In this document: positions 22,422-33,314 of the stretch, piece after piece
Layout: each line of letters opens with the position of its first letter
How positions within the stretch are numbered: the first letter of the stretch is position 1
From: Actinomortierella ambigua
Taxonomy: Eukaryota > Mortierellomycota > Mortierellomycetes > Mortierellales > Mortierellaceae
Assembly (NCBI GenBank): GCA_016098155.1
Contig: JAAAJB010000313.1
Coordinates: forward strand, 1 to 41,622
DNA length: 41,622 nt
Direction: 5' to 3'
The notes under the pieces: model-generated
Told to the model about the DNA's origin: nothing
Seen by the model: only the letters and a program-made list of their open reading frames with translations
Database searches by the model: none
Translations under genes and position numbers: made by a program

Positions 22422-22443
22422 AGGGACTACTCTCGTAGTCTCT
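22422..22443. repeat. Small hairpin in the AGC1/tubulin spacer
   Basis: agggactac and gtagtctct pair over 9 bp with one G-T wobble around a tctc loop. Nearby, tctggacc occurs on both sides (about 22400 and 22441). Role unknown. Confidence 0.6.
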
Positions 22444-23834
22444 GGACCATGTAGTAGGCACGTTTTGTTTTGTGTGTTCAAGAACCTGCTCTTCACGTGT
22501 GAGGGCTTTGTTGCACACTGATTCAAAAGGGCGTACATCTCTGTACCTTTCAATGTGCAATTGCCCGCATCTATTTTTTTCCACTTTGGGGAATCCACTC
22601 CACATCCACTTCTTCTAAACCAGATCGGCTTATTTTTTTTAAAGACTAACCGCAAATCAGCCCATCGATCCCATTCCTCTGGTGTCGTTGTAGCATGGCT
22701 GCTTGTTCTCATAATTCGACGGGTTTGTTTCCTGGGACAATGTGGACCACATTCTCAGAAACGAGGCGGGTGGGGCATAGTCGGTACAGTTTGGGTTTGG
22801 GCGCGTGTTGACCATCATCAATCGTGAAACACGAGTGGTCGAATGCCCATATCCTGGCGGATCACTCCATCAAGACAGGTCCTTGCAGATGTAAGAGTTC
22901 CAGAAGATTAGAGTAGCATCGGCGGTCGTTTATAGGGGTGTGCGCGAAGAGTAATAAATGGCGGGGCAACTGCAGAGTGCCTACATGCGTGCACATATGC
23001 CCTGTGTGCGTTTTCCCTTAAAGGAGAACGCACAAACCCGTTGGTAGCACCAAACGGTTAGTGGCATTGAGCCTTTTTTTGCGGGGTAGGAATGCAAAAA
23101 CGGATCGTTGTCGTGGCCAGATGGAGGGAAGGAAGGAGGAAGAGGAGTGCACTGTGTTTGTTTGGTTGGTTGTGTGGGGTGTGGCTCAGCTTGTTCCTCT
23201 GTGCAGCAGCAGCAGCAGTAGTCGGAGGTGAAAGGGCAGACGGTCCTATCGAGCCGAAAGAGTGCTCTGTGGATGGGCATACCTTTTAGAGGTCGACCGG
23301 ATCGATGAAGGTGTGGAGAAGGAAAGGGAGATGGGTCGTGAAGGTGCCACCAAAAAAGAAAAATTCAGGCACAAGCCTCCCCCCCTTCTTCTCTCAAAAT
23401 CTTTCTGTCTGGTCCCCCAAAACCTTCCGCGTTCCTGTCTGACCAGCAACATTTCTTGCGGTTGAAGTGCGACAGGGAGAAGGCAAAGCAGTTAAGAGTG
23501 GATCCACCTCCTTTGCCCACTCGAACGGGCCGCGGTGATAAAGGAGGGCAGCAAAAAGCACGAATATGAATGGCAGTCCCTGTCTGTGTGCCTGTGTGCC
23601 TGTTTTGTCTGTCTGTTCCATACCATGGCATTTACGTAGCATTTAATGATGGACATGTTCCGTTTCCCGCGTGTCTGTGACCTCTCCCTTCACCTAGCTC
23701 ATGTTTGATCTCATTTCTGTACCCGACAACCATTGGGTCAGCGGCCAAAGAAAGGGAGGAGGGAAAAAGGAGGGAGGGGAAAGAGGAAGAGGGAGAGAAA
23801 GGGAAGGTGTAAAACCTTGGTCTGCATGCACTGT

Positions 23835-23852
23835 TTGTGTGTGTGTGTGTGT
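23835..23852. repeat. (TG)n microsatellite
   Basis: A short TG/GT array followed by gagtgagag, in the spacer about 390 bp upstream of the tubulin start. Confidence 0.85.
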
Positions 23853-24236
23853 GAGTGAGAGTAATGTGTGAGTGTGTACGTGCCATTGGGAAGAGAAGAG
23901 AAGAGGGGGGCAAGTCAAGCCACTTTGGGTTGGGATCACTCCCGCCCACCATCATTCAATAATCAGTCCGTCCACCCAAAAAAAAAAAAAAAAATCAGTC
24001 GGTCACTTCGGCTAGTGTAGTTTGTGAAGTCCAGTCCAGCCCAGTCCAGTCCTGCTACCCCCTGGGAGGGACACACTCACTTAAAATGTCGCGTCGCTCT
24101 CTTTCTGTGTTTTGCTTTCTGAGTTATCTTGAATTCGCTCTTTTTTCTTTTCTCTCTTTCTTCTCTATCCCTCCCTCGCTCTCTCTCTTCCATCCTTCAC
24201 TTCTCTCCCACATCCATCCCTCCTCTCTAATTCATC

Positions 24237-26363
24237 ATGCGTGAAATCGTTCATCTTCAGACTGGTCAGTGCGGTAACCAAATCGGTGGTCGTTTCTGGC
24301 AGGCAAGTAGCTTGATTCTCATCCCCCTCATCATCTGCCATTTTGTCCTTGATTGATGCCTCCACTCAATCTGCCCATGCTAATCATGTCAATCTTGCCC
24401 AATGCTAACCATGCACTTGTTTGCTGTCTCTTTTCTTCTCAACACCTTCACTGCTTCATCCGGGACTTTTTTTTGGGTCGTGTCTCAACGTGCTTTTGAT
24501 TACACATGTCGCGTCCCGCTCGCCCCTGACGGCGATTTTTTATTTGTCTTTTCTTGGGGGGTTGGGTCGTGGGTGGTTGCGTCCTATTACACCACCACAA
24601 TACACAACATGCAACACACAACACAACACAACACACACGCGCACACACACCATTCATCCCCTGTAAACTCTAACAGGTTATCAGCGAGGAACACGGCATC
24701 GACAACACTGGTCTCTACAAGGGTACCTCTGACCTGCAGCTGGAGCGCATCAATGTCTACTACAACGAAGCCAACGGCGGCAAGTACGTCCCCCGTGCTG
24801 TTCTTGTCGACTTGGAGCCCGGCACCATCGATGCCGTCAAGACTGGCGAGTACGGCCAGCTTTTCCGCCCTGACAACTACATCTTTGGCCAGAGCGGTGC
24901 CGGTAACAACTGGGCCAAGGGTCACTACACCGAGGGTGCCGAGTTGGTCGACTCGGTCCTCGATGTCGTCCGCAAGGAGGCCGAGTCCTGCGACTGCCTT
25001 CAGGGCTTCCAGATTACCCACTCCCTCGGTGGTGGTACTGGTGCTGGTATGGGTACTCTGTTGATTTCCAAGATTCGTGAGGAGTACCCCGATCGCATGA
25101 TGTGCACGTTCTCCGTCATGCCCTCGCCCAAGGTAATGTCACATCATCTTTTGTTTTCTTCCCCACCCCATCTCATTCATTTCCCTTTTTTTTGGGTTGG
25201 GTGGGGAACAAGGTGGGCGCGCCTACAAGGGAGAGAGAGAGAGGGAGAGAGAGAGAGAAGGGAGGGGAAGTATACTGAGGGAGAAGGTTACAAGCCCGTG
25301 GGACAAGAGGGGGAGGGGGCGGGAATGTATCCCTGTTTCCTCTCCCCCCTCCTGGTTGGTAGCCGACGGGCTACATGAGGTTTTTCTGCAATACTGTTCA
25401 CTTTCCCCCGGACCATTTCCCCTTTGACAACCCAGCTAGCATGTGGATGGTTTGTCGTCAGCTGGTGCTATGGTGTCGACACCATCCTTTTCTTTCTTTC
25501 TTTCGTTGAGATTCCTCGGCAATGTTCATACGACACGACCCTTTCACATCGCAACAAAAAACGGATCTTCCAGTTAGTCCCCCTTTTTTTTTTGCATTGA
25601 CCTTAATGGCCCTATGCCTTTTCTTGCGTTTTACCTCCTGTCTTTTGGGGTTTTCTTTTGTTCTTCTATGTCCGTCTCCTGCAGTGAGAATGACTGGGAG
25701 AGATAAAGGAAAGGGGAGCGGAGAGAAAAAACGGCATACCTTTGGGGGGGGGGGAGGGAGGAAGGACATCCCAGATCGATGGTGGTGGGGCTATCCCTGC
25801 TTTCGGGAACAACCTCTCTTTCGTCCTCTTTGTCTCTTTCGCCCCTCTTTCCTTTTTTCTTCGTCCCTAAACCATTGCATCCCTTCACTGCTCCTCTCTT
25901 GTATCATCACCCTTTGTTTTGTCTTGCATGGGAATGGGTATTTTACAACGGGGCCAGTGAAAATAAGGTGGTGATACCCGACATGCATTGGCTGGCAGCC
26001 TTACCGGCAAAAAAAAAAAAAGACGAGGGATGAAAGGAGTTGTTTATGTTCTCTTGCACGGGTTCGCTCACCGAGAGATTTGGTTCTGGAAGGCAACCAC
26101 AGAGCACCATCCATATCATCATCGTCAGCAGCTCTTTCGTTCGCTAGGTGGTTGCAGGTATCTGAGCCTGTTATTGTCAGCCAGAAGGCAGCAATGTGGT
26201 CAGATGGTTATTTGTGGGTGGAGTTTTATTCTGCACCAACCAAGAGATTAGGCTCTTCTTTATTTTTTTTGAGAGCTGGGTTTCTGGGAAGTGAGTGAGA
26301 GTCAATCCTTTCCAAAACGTTGTTTGCAAAAGAGATAGACTCTGCGAGACACATACACATGAG

Positions 26364-26416
<53 letters not shown>

Positions 26417-27742
26417 AGAGAATAGAAATAGAAGAATCGCCAATGGGTATGGTTTTTCGAACGGGAAAGGAGATGTTTTGCATCATGCGCTCTCACTGGT
26501 ATCTGGCGCCATTTTTCTGAGCGGCTAGACTCTGAACTTGCATACCTCCCCTCCTCCACATGCACCAAACAGTGAGAGCCAGCAGCATCTCGTGTCTTTC
26601 TTTTTTAGAAGGAAGACCGAGCTGGGAGAAAAAAAAAGAGTTTCTTGTTGCTAACGCCATCCCTTCCATCTCACTTTACCGTGATGCTTGTTTCTGCAAC
26701 ACAAAATAGGTCTCGGATACTGTCGTCGAGCCCTATAACGCCACCCTCTCGGTCCACCAGCTGGTCGAGAACTCGGACGAGACCTTCTGTATCGATAACG
26801 AGGCCCTGTACGATATCTGCTTCCGCACCCTGAAGCTGACTGCCCCTGCCTATGGTGACCTTAACCATCTGGTCTCCGTCGTCATGAGCGGTATCACCAC
26901 TTCGCTCCGTTTCCCTGGCCAGCTCAACGCCGATCTTCGCAAGTTGGCTGTCAACCTTGGTAAGTCTTTTCGATTTGTCCGTTGTTTTTTTGTGTGTGGT
27001 TCACTGCTGTGCCGCCAAAATTGTCATAGGCTATGTACTTTGGCATGTGTCACCATGTGGAAGGGGAGCAAGAGAAGAGAGCGAACCACCACCAAGAAAA
27101 TAGATCAAGTAACTGATTCGCGTTTTCCTTTTTTTTTTTTTTTCATAACGATGATGATCATGATGATTAGTTCCCTTCCCTCGTCTCCACTTCTTCATGG
27201 TCGGTTTCGCCCCTCTGACCGCCTCGAACACCCAGCAGTTCCGCGCAGTGACTGTTCCCGAGCTGACACAGCAGATGTTCGACGCCAAGAACATGATGGC
27301 TGCCTCGGACCCCCGCCACGGTCGTTACCTGACGGTGGCTGCCATGTTCCGTGGTCGCATGGCGACGAAGGAAGTTGATGAGCAGATGCACAACGTGCAG
27401 TCGAAGAACTCGTCGTACTTCGTCGAGTGGATCCCCAACAACGTGAAGACAGCCGTGTGCGACATTCCTCCCCGTGGTCTGAAGATGTCGGTGACGTTCA
27501 TCGGTAACTCGACGGCGATCCAGGAGCTGTTCAAGCGTATCTCGGATCAGTTCACAGCCATGTTCCGACGAAAGGCCTTCTTGCATTGGTACACTGGAGA
27601 GGGTATGGACGAGATGGAGTTCACAGAGGCCGAGTCCAACATGAACGACTTGGTGTCCGAATACCAACAATACCAGGAGGCCACCGTCGAGGATAACGAG
27701 GAGGAGTATGAGAACGACATCCAGCAGGACATGGACATCTAA
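24237..27742 (+). CDS. TUB2: Beta-tubulin, complete, 4 exons
   Basis: A GTP-binding subunit that pairs with alpha-tubulin to build microtubules. Exons: 24237-24302, 24677-25132, 26710-26959, 27171-27742, joining in frame to 447 residues, the normal length. It starts [17 protein letters not shown]; the GTP loop is [10 protein letters not shown]; then come [29 protein letters not shown] and [19 protein letters not shown]. Residues linked to benzimidazole sensitivity read His6, Cys165, Phe167, Glu198 and Phe200. The C-terminal tail ([17 protein letters not shown]) is short and less acidic than usual at its end. Intron 1 must use a GC donor (CAG|GCAAGT), because the only nearby GT breaks the frame. 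Intron 2 is 1577 nt, more than ten times the usual size here. A pyrimidine-rich leader lies just upstream. It converges on the septin gene. Whether other tubulin copies exist cannot be seen. Confidence 0.98.
24303..24676 (+). other. Intron 1 of beta-tubulin, GC-AG type, 374 nt
   Basis: Donor CAG|GCAAGT at 24303 and acceptor taacag at 24671-24676. The two flanking exons give [10 protein letters not shown], as in all beta-tubulins, so the boundary is fixed by conservation. It contains a CA-rich run of acaca repeats near 24590-24650. Confidence 0.93.
25133..26709 (+). other. 1577-nt intron 2 of beta-tubulin
   Basis: Donor aag|gtaatg and acceptor aaaatag|gtc; the flanking exons give [13 protein letters not shown]. 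The intron holds purine repeats, a run of 11 G (25744-25754), a GA array at 26361-26420 and many oligo-T/C tracts. I see no reading frame with a recognisable domain and no convincing snoRNA or tRNA. Confidence 0.93.
26361..26420. repeat. Compound (GA)n microsatellite in tubulin intron 2
   Basis: About 60 nt of GA repeat with a few GG interruptions on the + strand. It is the longest dinucleotide tract in the window and lies about 290 bp before the intron 2 acceptor. Confidence 0.92.
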
Positions 27743-28632
27743 AAAAAAATATTTTTTGTCGTGTCGACCTGGTCTGCTCGATATGAAAGCCCCTCCCTTT
27801 TTTTTCTACTCGTCAGTCTCTTATTTTCTTTTATCCATATCCTTACCCCCCTATTGCCTTGTTTGCAAGCAAAAAAGAAAGAAAAGGAAACCGCATTCAC
27901 CCTTACTCCCCTCCCCAAATATCGTACCTTTTTTCTTCTCACTTGAGACTTGATGAGTATTAAACAACAGTCTAAATAATATTCCCAATATAATGCTTCT
28001 TTTGCGGTTGCAAACAAAAATCTCCCTTGAACATAAGTGGGTATTGTGCGCAAGGGAAGCAATGAGTGAGAGAGCAGACGTTTTGTGCAACTGTGGTTCA
28101 CAAAGTTGTACACACTTGAACACACAATCCCCCTGTCTGCTGGTTAACCTGCGAAAAAAGAATATGTACCAATGGGCCAATCATGAGACAAAATACTCGG
28201 CAAAAAAAAAAAGCATCAATATATTTCTTGCCATGAACAAAATACTAGGTAGTAAGTGATAGGAAGGGGGGAAGAAGGAAAAAAAAAGTGAGAGAAGATA
28301 TATAGGAGAACAGAAGAGAAAGCAAAGGAGAAGAAAAAGTAAAGGGGAAAAATGGTATGACGAGAAGCACAGGCGATTTGACCCCATTGAATAGTATTAC
28401 TCGGGTGTGGATTCACCGTGGGTTCTCGTTTGAAGGAGGGGGTAAAAAGTGTAAGTTTTTTTTCCGTTCAGGAGGGGTGCAACAAAAAGAACAAATGAGC
28501 GGCCAAAGGGGGTAAAGGGGGAAAAAAAAAGGGAACTCGCTCAGTCTCTCCTCCTCTCCCCCTTGCTTCCTGTCTCTTTCTTTTTCGAGATTATGTCTCT
28601 CTTTTCTGTCATTTTTCTTTTTTTTTTTCTTT
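27743..28632. other. Convergent 3' spacer between beta-tubulin and septin
   Basis: An 890-bp spacer with both 3' UTRs. It contains several A or T runs and purine-rich stretches (28259-28360). The attaaac near 27959 and aataat near 27976 are possible weak poly(A) signals for tubulin. No gene is seen. Confidence 0.6.
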
Positions 28633-31600
28633 TTACTTTCTCTTGGGCGAAAGACCGGCCTGCAGCTGCTCCAGCTCGGCTTCCAGAGCCTTGATATGGG
28701 AGTGCTCGGCCTCGAGGTCCTTATTGAGGCGATCGCGCTCGGCAATCAGCTGCTGTTCCCATGCTCGGAAGCGGTTCTCCTCCAGACGGACCTGTTCCGT
28801 GAACCGCTTGCGCAGCGCCTCCTCTTCCTCTTTCCACTTGGGGTTCGTCACCGTCTTGACCTTGGGCTCGCCAATCTTGCGCGTCTCCATCTGCGCGTGA
28901 CGGTAGTTCTCATAGTGGATCTCCTCCGACGACGTGATCAAATCCAACATGTGTGTGCGGATCAGCAGCTGACGCAGCTTCTTAAAGTCGCAGTGGTCCT
29001 CGTTCTCCACCTCCGCCACACCCCATCCGTACTGACGACCCTTGACCGCACGACCATCGGGTGTCACAACGTCATCCGTGCTGCCAATGATCGAGAAGGG
29101 CATCGCGGCCTAGCGAGAGGAGAGAGAGAGAGAAGGAAAAAAGGGAGGAGCATGGTTCAATGAATATCACAGTTCTGAAGAAGGAAGGGAGGGGGGGGAA
29201 AGGGCTATTAAAATGGACGCGTAAACAGCAAATCACACTCACCATGATGCTCATGTTGCGCTTGGTGCTGGCCTCGTCATCACTCTCCAAGGGGAAGGTG
29301 TAGCACTGGATGTTCTGCGCGGCAATGACCTCCAAGATCTAAGAGATAGCACCCAAAAAAAGTAAGAGAGATATTGCATTAGAAGGATGTCCCTTTGAAG
29401 GTGGTTTTTGTTTTTCCTATGCTCTCTTGTTTTGGATGTGCTGGCACGATTGCTTTTTTTCCTTTTTTTTTTTTTCTTTCGTCTACCAACTGACGAAGAA
29501 ACTTACGCGCTTCTTAAACTTGTGCAGATCAGTAGGAGTCATGGTGTCGGCCTTGGCAATGACAGGGATCAGGTTGACACGGGTACCCAGACGCTTCATG
29601 ACCTCAATGTCCAGGGGCTTGAGCGTGTGGCCAGTCGGGCGGATGAAGTACAAGCAGCAGTGGACGCGCATGTCCGTGAGCTCGTGGCGCTTGGGCTGCT
29701 GCTCCTGTCGCATGTACGACTCGTGCTGATCGTCGATAAAGTCGATGATGGGCATCCAGCTGTCACGGTTGTTGGTATAGTCTCCAAATCCAGGAGTGTC
29801 GATCACAGACAGCTTCACATTGAACTGCTTCTCCTCGAGTTCTATTCATTGGGGGGGAAGTGACGGAGAGGGAGGCGAAGGCAGGAGATGAACGCGTCAG
29901 CTACAACGTATTTCGACTGAGTGGAGGAGGGAGGAGGGAGGGGGGAGAAGGAAAAGGTGGACGAGATCCTCCAGAAGATCCTGGCGGAGGCGAGAGATGG
30001 TGCATTTTTGTTGTTTGAGAGCACCCAAATGTCCGGTGTTGCCAAAATAGCAACAATAAAAAGAAGGTTGACCCATTGGTGCTCACTCTTGCTAATGCAC
30101 TTTCACCCGCCCCCCTCCCATGGGTGGTATTTCTATCCCTGCACTATCCATACACTGTGAGTGTTATGAAATAGAGTACATACTCGCGCAAACAATCACC
30201 GCCAAAGAGATCAGTCATCCAAGATGGCTGGTCCCTTTTTTTTTACACCAGATCGCGCACATAGTCCCAGAAGAGAAGGCAGAGTGCCCTTCGTGGTTCT
30301 CTCACTATTGGACCAATCGTAAAGGAGTTGGTTACTCCACCGGTCATTGACTAGACTAAGTCGGTCAAGGGCCGATGGAGAAGCAAGGAAAAGAAGGGGA
30401 GGGGGAGGTTGAGGGAGGAGGGAAAGGGAGGAAGCATGCCCCAATGGTCTGGCTTCAAAGGAAGCAGCCATCGTGAAGAAGCTGTCGCGAAAGAAAATGA
30501 AAAGAAGCAGCAGCAGGAGATAGAGGCAGCACCTTGGACGGGGGAAGGGGGAGGGGGTTTGGAGCCAACCAAAAAAAAAAAAGGACCATCCATCCAATAA
30601 ATAAAATAAAGGCTCAGGAAGAAAAAGTGAAAAGAGGCAAACTGAGAGCAAACAGAACAGAACAGAAAAAGAACAACGAGCGAGACAATCTTGGGTAATG
30701 GCTCAACGAAAAAAAAAGGGAGCTCGACCCAAAGCAACCAAGCGGGGGATCGCGCTCTCTCTCTCTCTCTCTCTCTTTGTCTGTCTGTTCGTCTGTCTCT
30801 TTGTGTATGTGTGTGTATGTGTGTCCCTCTCTCACGGATACAACACAAGACAGAATAAAGGGACAACCAAGGGGGGGAAGCAGGCAAATCGACACGCACA
30901 CAGAGTGAAAGCAAGTTCCAAGGGCAAACCGCGCCAGAACACCAGGAGGCATTTCAAGGCAAAAAGAAACGAGGAGTGCAAAAAAACAAAGAGAGAGAGA
31001 GAGAAAGAAAAAGCGGGAGGTTGGGGCAAGGGGGACACAGACCGACAGACTGTATACACAAACACTATTGAATGCATATGTCCTTAATTTCGCACCGTGT
31101 CCCCACGTCGTTTCTTTCCAGGTGCCTGTCCTTCACACTGTCCAGTTATTCCCTCTCTCTGTCCTGTCCAGTCTTGTCCAAATCTCCAAGTCAGGGCAAA
31201 GGCTAATGAGCCAGGGAAAGAGGAATGGAGTCACGACATACCGGCACGGATGATCTCAATCTCAACAGTCTTCTCGGCCGACTTGTTGAAGCGGCGCTTG
31301 TTGTTCTTGGGCTGTTTGATGGTAGTAGTGAAAAGCGTGTTGATGAATGTTGTCTTGCCGAGACCCGACTCGCCTAAGGACAATTCAAATGACCCATGTC
31401 ACATGCAGGAGAAGGGCGGAGGAGAGGAAGGTGATCAGCATTTTTTTTTTCTTTCGCTCGCTTAGACAATTATGCAAGTAAGACGACAAGGAGTTCGTGT
31501 TCTAGCGCGACAATGACACATGGAAAAAAGACCCGCCCAGAAAAGGATGCGGAGAAGAGAGGGAGATGTAAGACAACTTACCACAGACCATGAGGGTGAA

Positions 31601-31687
31601 GTTTGCGCCACGCTTGGCAACAATCTTGTGCCGTTGGTTGGGCAGGTTGGCAATACCGATGCCAGCACCAACTTGAGAAGGCGACAT
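28633..31687 (-). CDS. CDC12: Septin of the Cdc12 group, complete, 5 exons
   Basis: A GTP-binding protein that polymerises with other septins into filaments at septa, bud necks or hyphal branch sites. Exons (- strand): 31687-31582, 31373-31242, 29841-29507, 29338-29243, 29109-28633, joining in frame to 381 residues. The start MSPSQVGAGIGIANLPNQRH resembles the Cdc12 N terminus. P-loop GESGLGKTT (from Gly36), G3 motif DTPGFGD (94-100), FIDDQHESYMRQEQQP as in Cdc12, G4 motif AKAD, and a septin unique element GRQYGWG are all present. The C-terminal about 90 residues (EEEEALRKRFTEQVRLEENR onwards) form a coiled coil ending in SPKRK. Cdc12 is preferred over Cdc3 or Cdc11 because of the NLPNQR start and coiled coil; a tree would settle it. 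Intron 2 (29842-31241) is 1400 nt, while the others are 133-208 nt. Confidence 0.94.
29842..31241 (-). other. 1400-nt intron 2 of the septin gene
   Basis: Donor gtatgtcg at 31241 and acceptor gaatag before the exon at 29841 (- strand). The flanking exons give EIIRA-ELEEKQFNV, which matches the septin family, so the boundaries are solid. The intron contains a CT array at 30754-30776, long purine-rich stretches (30365-30560) and tg-rich sequence. No nested gene is recognised. Confidence 0.92.
30754..30776. repeat. (CT)11 microsatellite in septin intron 2
   Basis: A perfect CT array followed by imperfect gtctgt and gtgtatgt repeats. Confidence 0.92.
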
Positions 31688-33314
31688 TGTGTGTAGAGGT
31701 GGGATGAAAGGGGGATGATGAAAAGGAGAGGGGCGTTCAGTAAGGACAAGGAAGGGGAGGTGAGGACACTCTAATGCGAACGGGGAAGGCTGGTCAACAG
31801 TCTTGTCGAAAGTTTGCAGTAGAGAGAAATAAAGGCGGAGAAGGGGAGGGGAGTAAGGTAATGTGTTGCGAGAGAGGAGATGATGGATGGATGGAAGGAA
31901 AAAAGGAAGAAGGGATGAAGACCAGGAAAAAAAGGAACAAAAAAAAAAGGACAGAGTGCCTGAGTGGAGAGTTGGAGAGTTTAGAGTGAGAGAGAGAGAG
32001 AGCAAGTGAGTGAGTAAAGTGGAGTGAGCCAGACAGAGCTCTGGTCTCAGAGCATCTTCACCTCTGTTCATTCAAAAGGGCAGCGGTGTGTGCATTTGCA
32101 GGACGGAATGTGCAGCTCACATTCCTCAAGTGCACAACGGACTTGCTCATGGTTTATCACTGATGGCCACGCTATGCGATGCTGATAACAGTCTGCAGGC
32201 CCTGACCTGCGGTGTGATAACTCATATCGTCGGGCCTACGCTCTTGCTTGAAAGGGTCTCAATGGCCACCTGGACTCAATGGTTGTTACCTCCTCCTCCT
32301 CCTCCTCTCCCAGTCCGTATCACCGTGGCCTCTACATATAGATGTTCTCTTCTTGTCATCTTCAATCGCATTCTGTCCTGCACCTGAACGGGTGTGGGTG
32401 ATAACCATGAACAAAGAAGGATGCAACAAGCTTTGAAGGCCTATTCTTGTGTTCCGGATCAACAATTTCAGACAAACACAGCAGGCGACCATTAACTAAA
32501 GTCTTCAGAAGAGGCATAGCGCCATGACGAATGGCTCTAAGAGAATCCCCCTCTTTACTGGGATTCTCTCTCTCCATATGTCTATGCTACCTAGATTTGG
32601 GATAGTTGGGGTGCCGCCACTCTCTACTGGTCCCACGCGTCTTCTGGGGGGAATGAGGGGGGAAGAGGGGCAATGCAGAATGGTGGCAACGATGAGGTTG
32701 TCTCACAACAACCTCCCTGGTCGACCTGTCGAGGGTTGGTTAAGTAAGCTGAAGGTGGCTGTGAGGGGAGAGATGCATAAGGCAACTAGTGTTGCGAGAT
32801 TGGAGAAATTAGGCAGGTATAATATATCGTAGTATACGAGCAAAATGTGTGATGGAGGCTTTGAGCGGCGGGGCTGGGCTGTTGGTTGTTAGTCGAGGAG
32901 AGTTGTACCCATAGTGAAGCCCATAGTGTTTGTGTTTGTGTGTGGACGTGTGGACAAGACAGCCCACTGTTTGCTGGGCGCACTCTCATCCCCTTTTGGA
33001 AACAAACCTTGGCTGCTGGACACCATTTTCACAGGCAGAGCCAAATAAAGGAACCCACACGCACTTTAGATGTTCCTTTCTCATTCTTATTTTCCTCATC
33101 GACATTCTCTCTTTGCTCTCTTTCTCCATCCCCCTCATCCTCATCCTCATTCCTCGCTTGCTCATTCACATACTCTTTCTTACCCGTCCATCCACCCCTA
33201 CCGCACCCCTTTCTGGAGAGTCTGATCCCCTCCCACGCTTCTTTCTATCTTCCACCGTGCTTGTTTCTGTTTTCTCGAACCTTGGCCCTATTACTTTGAG
33301 ACACTTGGACTACA
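31688..33314. other. 1.6-kb divergent spacer between septin and the DUF300 gene
   Basis: It carries both promoters and 5' leaders: a purine-rich leader for septin (about 31690-32005, with a GA array at about 31987-32002) and a pyrimidine-rich leader for the DUF300 gene (about 33070-33250). The middle (about 32040-32830) has a more balanced composition and a perfect 10-bp hairpin at 32540-32569. Short frames there show no known domain. Confidence 0.5.
32540..32569. repeat. Perfect inverted repeat, 10-bp arms, 10-nt loop
   Basis: Arms agagaatccc (32540-32549) and gggattctct (32560-32569) are exact reverse complements. It lies in the middle of the 1.6-kb divergent spacer. Its role is unknown. 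Confidence 0.9.

Larger units (their letters stand above)
20406..24236. other. 3.8-kb spacer between divergent AGC1 and beta-tubulin genes
   Basis: No protein gene is recognised on either strand; the open frames are low-complexity and lack family signatures. It holds the AGC1 promoter at the left, GA/CT and TG microsatellites, a long polypurine block (about 20984-21127), a hairpin at 22422-22443, a run of 17 A near 23978, and the tubulin promoter and a pyrimidine-rich leader (about 24095-24236) at the right. A non-coding RNA gene or a gene with very short exons cannot be excluded. Confidence 0.55.

Noticed and set aside
23977..23994. Run of 17 A as a retroposed poly(A) tail
   Set aside because: No target-site duplication or upstream retroposed sequence was recognised; similar A runs occur at 5488, 8358 and 8474.
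24402..25064. 220-codon frame overlapping beta-tubulin
   Set aside because: It is a shifted frame over tubulin exon 2 and intron 1; the in-frame tubulin sequence explains the bias.
26090..26135. C-box-like gatgatga on the minus strand in tubulin intron 2 (box C/D snoRNA)
   Set aside because: It lies in a simple tcatcatc-like repeat and no matching D box or terminal stem was found.
32362..32577. 71-codon minus-strand frame in the septin/DUF300 spacer
   Set aside because: It reads through the hairpin, has no known domain, no introns or signals around it, and could not be supported as a gene.
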